Source: Chlamydomonas reinhardtii (lineage: Eukaryota > Chlorophyta > Chlorophyceae > Chlamydomonadales > Chlamydomonadaceae). Taken from it: a DNA stretch of 64,000 nucleotides. The stretch covers positions 1,645,763-1,709,762 of the forward strand of contig NC_057007.1 of assembly GCF_000002595.2 (NCBI RefSeq), read 5' to 3'. Below are positions 56,401 to 64,000 of the stretch, piece by piece. A program made the position numbers and the translations under genes. Under the pieces are notes generated by a model. The model was not told the DNA's origin and searched no databases. It saw nothing but the letters and a program-made list of their open reading frames with translations. Every line of letters begins with the position of its first letter. The stretch's first letter is position 1.

Positions 56401-57836
56401 TTGCGCCAATGGCCGGTGTCCGACCCACATCCTGCCATCCCATGATCCCACCATGCGACCATCCGGCCATCGTGCCAGCCCCGCAACACGCACCGCTGCG
56501 AACTTGGCTCCGGGTCCGCGTCGTTGGACCTGGTGTCTCGCCCCTCCGATGACCCAGATCCCTGCAGCTCGCTGCTGCTGCCGCCCCGGGCCTTGCCACA
56601 AGCTACGTCAGGGCTCTGTCCCGCCGCACCGGCGCCGCCGCCTCCCGCCTGCGCCGCGGCCGCCTTGGCCTGCAGGGACTTCTGCTTCGCCAGGTTGCGC
56701 CGGGTAAGGCGGAAGCGGCAGCTCCTGTTTGTTGTTTATGGTTGGGGATGGGTGCATACCCAGAGCTCAGATTCAGTGGAGAGGGCTCGCGGCTCCTCGA
56801 CTGGTGTTACGGCGGGGCCGTTCGCGGGGCACTTGAGGAGTGAGCACGGTTTCGCTTAAGGTACTCAAGAGTGGTGGCGCTGCCTCTCCGCCGGCCCGCC
56901 CAATTACGACCTATGTCTGCCCAGGACTGTCGCAGAGCCCTCCGGCTGGCAATTGGAGCAGCGCTCCATCTCAAAGCAACCCTACTTGCCTGTTGCCAGA
57001 GTCGAAGGCCGTAAGGCGCTCAAACTTGGCGCACTGTTGGCAGAAGCGCATCTCCACACCATCCAACACCACTACCGGTAGTATGGCGTGCGTCTGGCAC
57101 ACCAGGTGCCGCTTGAAGTAGGGCTGCGGCAGGTTTCGGAGGAATTCGACGGGGTTGCCGGGGCCGACACGCGGACGTGGGCGGGGACGTGGGGTACGGC
57201 CGAGTTCAAGGGAAACCAGGGGAGGGCAACCTTTCCGACCCAACTTTGGCAGGGACACTAAACATCGCCCTCACCGCGCCACCTTAACCATGTCGTAGCT
57301 TGCGCTCTTGCATCAACTAAAAAGCGCAGCCGACACAAGAGAGCACGGGGCGCAGCACGGGGCACCCATACCGATTCGTAGCGCCGGGTGCAGCGGCAAC
57401 TGTTCAGATAAGAGGAGCAAATTTCCTCACCTTGCAATCCAGGAGCGACTCAGCGCATCCAGCGACCTGCCCGCGCGCAACAAGTTCCGAGAGGGCGTCA
57501 AAAATCTAAACAGATAGCTACTATGTTGCTAAATGTGATAACAACGATTTCCATACATAAAGCAAGGAGCCTGCCCTGAGCCTGCCCCAGCGCACCTGAC
57601 ATCGGGCCCCGCTTCCACGGCGCCCTCGAGAATTGGGGGCGGAACCTGGTCATCACATACACGATTAGGCTTTACCCTCAGCTGCTACACGCGGTTTCGC
57701 CGAAAAGCAGGCGTACTCGGACCTTCCTTCCTTCTGCAAACTGACCTGCGCCCACCGCCTGCGAGTCCAGCGTCAGCGGATTCCACAGCGTCGACGTCGC
57801 ATCCCAGCTATGTATGACCTGGGCCTCCCCGTCCAT
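46503..57836 (-). CDS. SBP-box transcription factor with ankyrin-like repeats and C-terminal membrane segment
   Basis: Twenty-one exons in phase, about 1963 residues: 57836-57746, 57645-57596, 57466-57431, 57123-56990, 56724-56494, 56219-56111, 55889-55065, 54894-54610, 54374-53253, 53012-52896, 52633-52409, 52150-52042, 51755-51661, 51330-51038, 50804-50670, 50131-49983, 49646-49354, 48986-48856, 48603-48359, 47937-47687 and 47468-46503. The SBP domain spans about residues 46-120: CQVAGC, CQTH, RFCQQCAKFE, SCRFRLTRRN. A KRTR basic patch, long Gln-rich stretches (exons 7, 9), a VRPGCVRVV segment as in SPL proteins, ankyrin-like GVTPLHLAALLGRPHA (exon 20) and a C-terminal hydrophobic helix (PAVALAVFALLVALLL) follow. 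The layout matches CRR1/SPL7/SPL1-type nuclear regulators that bind GTAC cores. Odd points: the usual zinc-2 His is Glu, and the intron inside the SBP domain has a GC donor. Confidence 0.9.
50132..50222 (-). repeat. Intron 3'-end repeat, family A, SBP copy
   Basis: Ends at the acceptor of SBP exon 16. Almost identical to 13530-13610 apart from CA-repeat length. Confidence 0.75.
53645..53690 (-). repeat. CAG/CTG repeat encoding polyglutamine in SBP exon 9
   Basis: A Gln run of about 15 residues on the gene strand. A second, similar Gln run is at 54047-54104 in the same exon, and Gln/His repeats occur at 55188-55235 in exon 7. Such tracts are typical of transcription activation regions and are length-unstable. 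Confidence 0.85.
56725..56989 (-). other. GC-AG intron inside the SBP domain
   Basis: Exon 4 ends GGCAACAG and the intron starts GCAAGT; exon 5 begins GAGCTGCCGC. The split falls between FDSGN(R) and SCR, the intron position known to be conserved in plant SBP genes. Confidence 0.8.
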
Positions 57837-59384
57837 TTCGGCGCTCCTACAGTGGCCGCAACGTTGCTTTGCTCTTAAGAGCAGAAGCCTACTATGTTAT
57901 GCATGATTCATGGTTATAAGAACAGCGATAAGAGCAAGGACAGGGCTCTGGCGCGGGCTGTCGATTATTGTGCAGATGAACGCTTCGTTGTGAAACTACG
58001 TGTATAGGCACTACTGCAAGGCAACAGTATCATAAAATTTGGACATCTCACAGCATTCACAGCGCATCGATGTAAGCGTCACGCCCGGTTTTTTCCTGCG
58101 ACAATCTTCGTGGTCATCGCAACCGGTCACAGGCCGCCACGGGACGGGTGCTAACAGCAGTGCCTTTCCGCTGCCTTGGATTCTGTGCTCGCAGTTTTGG
58201 CCTCAGTTAACCTTAGCGGTCTTAGGAGCACGCGACTCGAACTCGAGTTGCGGTTGGGTGACCGCCGGGTTCCGGTGTTCCCACTTGCCTCGAACCTTAC
58301 GACGCGCACGTCGGACAGCTTTGGCACGTCGGCCCTTCAGGAGCCGGCGTTGTTGAAGGTCACGCCAGCAGAACTTCACCAGCCGATGCATGAGGGAAGC
58401 ACTGCAACAAAGCACAGACGTCACCAGTCCAGCAGAGTTCCTCCGCTCTGGTCCTGCCCTGCTGCGCAATTCTCTCGTGATCGCCTTCCTAAGACTAAGA
58501 GTCTTCGTAACTGTTGAACGTTTCCACGCCTGCGGTTGGCCATGTCGCTCCCTGGGGCACGTTAGGAGATCAGGCGAGTACATGAGGCTGATGAGCCTGG
58601 TGGAAAGGGGCTATCGGATGTACGCTTTCTCATGTTTTGGGGGTGTGGGCGCCGACGGGGCCACGCGGCGCGTGTGTCCTGCAGATCACATAGGCCGACA
58701 ACTCATGACAGGCGTCTTCATGGGCTGCACACCATGAAGCGCAGCCAACAGCCAACAGCCAAATCCCATACGTGAGTACCCTGGCAGACTTCGTGGATGT
58801 TTGGGGATCGGGCTGCGCAAGCCCCTGCCACTGCGCCCACGTGCCCGCAGCCACAACGAATTCCCAGCTGTGTTAAGCGCCACCAACACCAACCCCTGCC
58901 TTGCACACAGCCCAAAAGGAACCAGGGAAAGGGTGTCAAGAGCCAGCGGGTGACTCAACCCAGCATGGGGCGTGCGGAACCGTGCGGAACCGTGCTGTGT
59001 GGGTGCCTGGCGGCCAGTCGACATCACGTCATCACCAGGCACACACCAAGACGTGACGCAGGGCGCAGGGGCCGCGCCGCGTCACCCTCCGGCTGGACCG
59101 AGCCGAGAACAATAAGGGCAGTGCTTGTGGAAACCGCCAGGCGCCAGCATGCACGCCTGTGGGCGGAACGCAGTAGTCCTACGGCACATTTGGTGCATAA
59201 CGCTGCGGAACACGCCCTGGGGCATCTGGGTGTGTCCTTTGCCGACTGTCCTACACTCCTACTGCAACGCCCGTACATGCTCATACCAGCTAATGGAGTA
59301 TTGGCACCCGCACTTGAGCCTCTGTTGTCAGCTGTTGTTGGAACTGATGTCCCTGGCGGTAGGCGCAGCCCAGGACGGAGATGT
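57837..59384. other. Intergenic, SBP promoter side
   Basis: About 1.5 kb with no recognised gene. Short open frames at 58039-58583 on both strands have Arg-rich, shadow-like composition. The first about 200 bp should contain the SBP promoter. Confidence 0.4.
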
Positions 59385-59515
59385 AACATGCTTCTGAGGA
59401 TCAGAGATTCAGTTATTCTACTTTGCACGTGTACGAAGCTCACAACGAGGCGCCCTTGTAGCTCGGTCAGTCTCGTTACGGGTTTGGAGCGCACATTTAC
59501 GATCCTGTAACCATG
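59385..59515 (+). mobile_element. Decayed LINE 3' end
   Basis: Aligns by eye to the terminal about 130 bp of the LINE at 23677-23830: CTTCTGAGG, then GAAGCTCACAAC, GCTCGGTCAGTCTCGTTACG and CCTGTAAC. It has many substitutions and small indels, so it is an older, strongly 5'-truncated copy of a related family in the opposite orientation. Confidence 0.75.
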
Positions 59516-59976
59516 TTTCGTTGGAGGGAAACCACCACCGTTGTCTTTGCCACGCTGAAACACACCCGAAACCTCGTCTCTCTGGCGGCCCTGTCCGACG
59601 TGTCCCTTGTGAATGCCGCTTCGTCCCAACATCTTTACCCGAACTTGGAGCGGTGGATCCCCGCCGGACTGCATCCACCAAACCGCATACGGTGCGCGGG
59701 CCCCGCTCCCAAAGCTCCAACGATCTGTGGCCCGCCCTGGCTTGCAGGCTCCACGTCAGCACGGCCTTGAGTCCGGCCCTCACGGCCGCAGCCCGAATCC
59801 CCCGTTTCGATGCCAGTAGGCCCCTCATGGGCCCCTCATGGGCGCCTCATGGGCCCTCATGGGGCCACTCGCAATCCTCTCAGCGATCACGGCAGCGCTA
59901 CCGGCCTCAACGACATCCGCTCCTGCCTGTGCAACAAGCGTGTGCCATGCACTTACACCGCTCACGCCCCGAGCTA
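59516..59976. other. Spacer downstream of the GTPase gene
   Basis: No gene seen. Contains the GTPase 3' UTR and a short direct repeat of CTCATGGGC(C/G)CCTCATGGG near 59823-59865. Confidence 0.4.
59953..59957 (-). terminator. TGTAA poly(A) signal of the GPN3 gene
   Basis: TGTAA on the gene strand about 20 bp after the stop codon, the standard signal in Chlamydomonas and Volvox. Confidence 0.75.
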
Positions 59977-62900
59977 TCAGATGTCATCGCCGCCGTCGCC
60001 GCCATCTCCATCACCATCACGCTCGGGGTCGTACTCATCTTCCCGGATCCGGGGCTCTGCATCCTCGCCGTACTGGATCGCGATGTCGATCTGGCCCAAG
60101 ATGTCGGCGATGCTGTTGCAAGCGAAGGACAAAAGGACGGGCATGGGGCGTAATTACTCGTGGACAGGTGGATTGGCATGTGTGGTTTCCTGTCTTTGCG
60201 GGAGGCTTTCGAGTTCGGGGGGTTACTAGAACCAAACCGTAAGACTTTCGGGGGGATGTCTAAACAGTTCGCCACGGTACTTGCTGATATTGGCCCCACG
60301 GAAGGGCTTGGAGGGGACTGCGCCAACACCCACCCACCCACCCACCCGCCCGCTCTCTCCCCTCTCCTCCTCTCTCGGCCACCCCTCTCCTTCCCCACCT
60401 GTCCTCGTCTGTGATGTCCAGCGGCATGAACGACACCAGGCTGAACTCCTCCAGCAGCTGCCCCATGGCCTTGTTGAGCGCGCGGAACCGTGGGCCGGTG
60501 GAGGCGGCCAGCTGCGGCAGCAGCAGCGCCGAGTCGGGGAAGAGGAAGTCGTCCAGGTGGCGCTGCGGGGTGGTGGGGAAAATGGGGTGGAGGGGTGGGG
60601 TTGGCCCGGTTGGGGGCAGGGCGAGAGCGGGGCGAGAGGGGGTGAGTTTACTCCAATCACAAGAAAATTAAGATCCCGAACTTAGCCCACAGAGCACCCT
60701 GCCCTCTCCCTCTCCCTCGCCCTCGCCCTGTGCCTGTCAATGTCCCTGTCCCTGTCCCAGCAGTCTCCCTCCCCCACCTGCTTGTATCCTGTTCCCCATG
60801 GTTTTCAACCCTGCAACCCCTCACCTTGTCTTCCAGCAGGTCCACTTTGGTCAGCACGTTGACGTGCGGCAGCTCCAGCTTCACCATGGCAGCCAGGGCC
60901 TGTCACGTGTGACAGGTGCGGTCAGGCGCGCCAGCATGCGGTGTGTTATGAAAGCACACGAGGCAAAAGGTGCATGCGTATGAAGGCACAATGGGGAATG
61001 GTGCACGCGTCTGTGTAGACAGAGCACAAGCAAGGATGGGTTCTTGGGACACCGTGTGTGCGTGTGGAGGTGTATGGGTTTGTGTGGGTTTGTTGGCAGC
61101 CCGGAAGCATGCAAGATCCCGCACCTGCAGCGCGCCGGCCATGAATTTGGCGATGTCGGTGATGAAGTGCGCGTCCAGGCAATACACGACACACACGTTC
61201 CAACCATCGTTCCTGTAGGAGCGGGGGAGCCGGGGAGGAGCAGCCGGGGGACGGAGCAGGGTATCACGTGCCGCAGTGGCGCCAGTAGGATTCCGCAATC
61301 CCATCGCCCTACAATCACTGTCGCGAATCTCTCACTTGAGAAAGTCTACGAAGCTGCGAAACACGCTCAGGTGGTTGTAGAGCTCGATCTGCCCCGGGCA
61401 GTCAAACACGAGGTAGTCGTCATCGCCATAGCTCTGTATGAGTGGGTGCATGTACGACAGCAGAAGGGCAAAGGAAGCGTAATGAACCGTGTACAACTCT
61501 CGTGTGTGTGGGGAACATGCTCCTTCTCCGCAACCCCTGCAAAAACCTGCCCATCCCCATCATCACACGCTTATGACATGCGTATTCATGGGACTCGGCC
61601 AACCAAGCCACATTCCGTACCCTCTGATCCTGCCTTTCCTCCCCCGTGCCCCTCCCCCGTGCCGCACCCGGCTGCAGCAACCCCATTCCCTCCATGACGC
61701 TTGACTCAATTGTTGGGCTCGGGCCCGTAATTCCCGTCCGAGCCCCTGACATTGTCTCATCTCCCCCTCTCCACCCCTCTCCCCTCCTCACCTCCAGCTG
61801 CTCGCCCAGCCAGTCATGCAGGTTGTCCTCCAGATACTCCATGCAGTACAACAAACCACTGGATGAGGCATGAACGGGACAGGCAGGAAACAAGAAGAGT
61901 CATGCTGAGAGGTGTTGCAGACGCGTGGCGATGGCGACCCCTGCGGCCCTACACCCACCTGTGCCCCCGACATGCTTTGCCCGTGCGCCAGCCCTGCTTG
62001 TGCTCTCCCACGCCCCAGCCACGTTCGTGCAGCCCTCCCCCTCCCCCAGCTGTGCCCCTGCGCCAACGCCTCTGCCCCCCGCTCACCCGTTCGGCCTCTG
62101 CCCCCCGCTCACCCGTTCGGCCTCTGCCCCACTTTGCCGTTGGGCCCGTGCCCCCACTTTGCCGTTCGGCCTCTGCCCCCACTTTGCCGTTCGGCCTCTG
62201 CCCCCACTTTGCCGTTCAGCCTCTGCCCCCACTTTGCCGTGCCTCCCGCACCCACCCGTTGGGCCCCAACCCCAGCTCCTCCACCACATCCTCCAGCGAC
62301 ACCAGGTCACGGATGTCAAAGGACACCGGGTACTGGAACGCCTCGGCCGCGGGATCTGCGGCGGGAAATGGAGGGCGGGTGGGGAGGAGGTGAGGCAATT
62401 TGGGTGGCGTGAGCGTGTGCCGTGAAAATGATGACAGAAGGGCGATGAGGGCAAAGGAACACAGCATTATCTCCCCCACGGCCCTGGCTACAAGCATCTC
62501 TTGCCGCCTCTGTGAGCACATCATCGCAAACATGTTTGCCCCCTCGTCTGCCCTGCGACCGCGGGCCCCGCGCCACACTGCCGTGCTGATCTAAGTGGCA
62601 CGTACGCATCGCCACCCCAGCCAACATGTTAATGCCAGCAATCCTCAAAATGCCTCCCTACCCATTACCCACCGCAGCCTCCCTACTCATTACCCACCGC
62701 AGCCACCACAGCGCACTTTGGCTTTCACTTTGGCTTTCACGCTCTAGTGACCCCAGCCTGCCTCCCAGGACCCACTTCATCGCTGCCCCCCCCCCCCCGC
62801 CCAACTGCTCCACCCCAGCCTCGCTGCCCAGTGCCAGAACCCACCCAGGTTTACGCAGTGCACGGACCGCTTGATGGCCAAGCAGTGCTCGTACAGCGTG

Positions 62901-63132
62901 TGGCAGTAGGTGGACTGCGGGGGCAAGCGCGCGGGGGATGATATGAGATGGGGAGGGATAGGGGCGTGGAATGGGGGACTCTTGAGCTTGCAGGAGCGCA
63001 ACCAGTTGCTGAGCTTGAGGACCGACACCGACACATGGATGCAACCCAGCTGAGTAGGTTGCTGGCGAAAGTCATTGCGCTTACCTTGCCGCAGCCGGCG
63101 GGCCCGATGACAATCTGGGCGTATTTCCCCAT
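59977..63132 (-). CDS. GPN3: GPN-loop GTPase 3
   Basis: Nine exons in phase: 63132-63085, 62914-62845, 62355-62256, 61858-61792, 61433-61336, 61212-61125, 60899-60825, 60562-60399 and 60112-59977, giving 281 residues, the usual GPN3 length (about 280). It starts MGKYAQIVIGPAGCGK, with the P-loop split from STYC by intron 1. The GPN insertion is LGLGPNGGLLYCMEYLEDN (exons 3-4). Switch II is VFDCPGQIELY, the guanine-specificity motif LTKVDLL, and the C-terminal helix ILGQIDIAIQYGEDAEPR. All GTP-binding motifs are intact. With GPN1, this family assembles and imports RNA polymerase II in other eukaryotes; it acts in cytosol and nucleus. The last about 25 residues are Asp/Gly-rich. Confidence 0.95.
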
Positions 63133-63306
63133 TGTTGTTAGTTGGCTCGGTGCGTGGTGCCTCCACTCCGCCCCTAACAAGGCACCTGCCTCCACACGGC
63201 GCCCCGCCTGCCGCCTTCCTACCGCCACCCAGCAACGAGGTCGAGAATACTCGTGTAACTCCTAGCGTCCAAATGCGCCGGCAGCGCTGTGGGCGTGGCG
63301 TGGCGC

Positions 63307-63353
<47 letters not shown>

Positions 63354-63948
63354 GGGGTTGCAAGGCTTCCCCCGCCGTCACCGGTCCACTCCGCCGGCAC
63401 CAGTATAGTATCCACGCGTCGGTTTGGCGACAATCAGCACACGATTGAAGTTGACAAATAGGTGTTTGCTTGCTGGACTGAAAAGCCAGGAACGGCGACA
63501 AGTTGAAATCTGATTCCACAGCAGTACACGCAGCTTTCGTGTTTGAAGAAGCTCCAAAGTGTTGTAGTTATCACGTTGTTCACCGTCTAGGTACTGTATT
63601 GGTTTCATTGCAAGACTCATCATTCGTCCGGTATGCTGCATGGGGAAAATCGTTTGAGCTTCTTCCCCGGTCGAGTGCACGCAAGCCGCCCTTCTTTACT
63701 AGCGTTTTAAGAAGCATCGTCGTGCTACATAGACGAAGCTTTTATTAGAGAAGCTGCCCGTTCTCGCGACCCCCTGATTTTGCTACGACCTAGGTCGGTT
63801 CGTAAGCTCGCTCCATACCACCGGGACACCTCTTAAATTCTTATTTGATTACGGGTCGTAATTCCTCGCACGGACGCGAATTGGTTGATTCCTTGCTTCG
63901 GCTTCCTTGCGTTTTCCACTTGACGCGACCCAGCGGGGCCCCGCCACC
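63133..63948. promoter_or_regulatory. Divergent intergenic region with CTG repeat
   Basis: About 815 bp between the GPN3 start and a rightward gene start. It holds (CTG)15 at 63309-63353, about 180 bp upstream of the GPN3 ATG, possibly in its 5' UTR as CAG on the mRNA strand. The half nearer 63949 is AT-richer. Confidence 0.5.
63309..63353. repeat. (CTG)15 trinucleotide repeat
   Basis: Uninterrupted CTG on the + strand followed by GCCGGGG. A 85-codon open frame across it would give polyglutamine but has no other protein-like features, so it is treated as non-coding. Confidence 0.9.
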
Positions 63949-63979
63949 ATGGACCGGGTCATGGTGCGCGTCTCTAGTG
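63949..63979 (+). CDS. Possible first exon of a gene leaving the window
   Basis: ATG in an excellent start context (GCCACCATGG), then ten codons (MDRVMVRVSS) and a strong donor (G|GTAAGG) at 63980. The upstream sequence is AT-rich and promoter-like. Too short to assign a family. Confidence 0.45.
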
Positions 63980-64000
63980 GTAAGGGCACGGTTGGTAGCC

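Noticed and set aside
58203-58583. 126-codon Arg-rich minus-strand frame as a small basic protein
   Set aside because: No start context, splice signals or recognisable motif, and an overlapping + strand frame is equally open. Treated as non-coding.
63262-63519. 85-codon polyglutamine open frame upstream of GPN3
   Set aside because: Apart from the repeat it has no protein-like features, and the GPN3 start with its P-loop is unambiguous downstream.

Overview
The window is nuclear DNA of a volvocine or Chlamydomonas-like green alga (Chlorophyta, Chlamydomonadales). The evidence is the very GC-rich, intron-dense genes, the (CA)n/(GT)n and polypurine tracts in introns, TGTAA poly(A) signals, GCC-rich codons, Ala/Gly/Gln-rich low-complexity proteins, and Chlamydomonas-type transposons. 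Gene models below were built by reading splice sites by eye. Reading phase was checked across every junction of the main genes.

Left arm (1-18 kb): a MATE transporter running off the left edge (-); an alpha/beta hydrolase (-, about 2.2-5.6 kb) that shares a short divergent promoter with an unknown acidic-tailed protein (+, 5.8-8.0 kb); and a complete second MATE transporter (-, 10.0-17.9 kb). Intron 3 of the second MATE gene carries a young LTR retrotransposon.

Transposon-rich centre (18-46 kb): a 0.7-kb inverted-repeat element, then a 739-bp repeat present in three copies. The third copy is split by a 5'-truncated LINE with an 11-bp target duplication. The LINE is in turn split inside its reverse transcriptase by a 17.6-kb CACTA (EnSpm) DNA transposon at 25560-43206. 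The CACTA element holds three intact-looking spliced genes: a 1334-aa TNP2-type transposase with an N-terminal ubiquitin-like domain, an unknown membrane-associated protein, and an unknown basic protein. It also holds a 91-bp tandem array between its two convergent genes and CGCGTC subterminal repeats. A 100-N assembly gap lies inside, and the sequence on both sides of the gap is the same locus repeated, so part of the length is probably an assembly artefact.

Right arm (46-64 kb): a large SBP-box transcription factor gene (-, 21 exons, about 1963 aa) with ankyrin-like repeats and a C-terminal membrane segment, resembling the CRR1/SPL7/SPL1 architecture; a decayed LINE 3' end; a complete GPN-loop GTPase 3 gene (-, 9 exons, 281 aa); and the first exon of a rightward gene at the edge.

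The host genes have no evident common pathway. The most novel content is the CACTA element, with its ubiquitin-like transposase fusion and accessory genes. Next come the SBP domain with an altered zinc ligand and several short sequence families shared by introns of unrelated genes.
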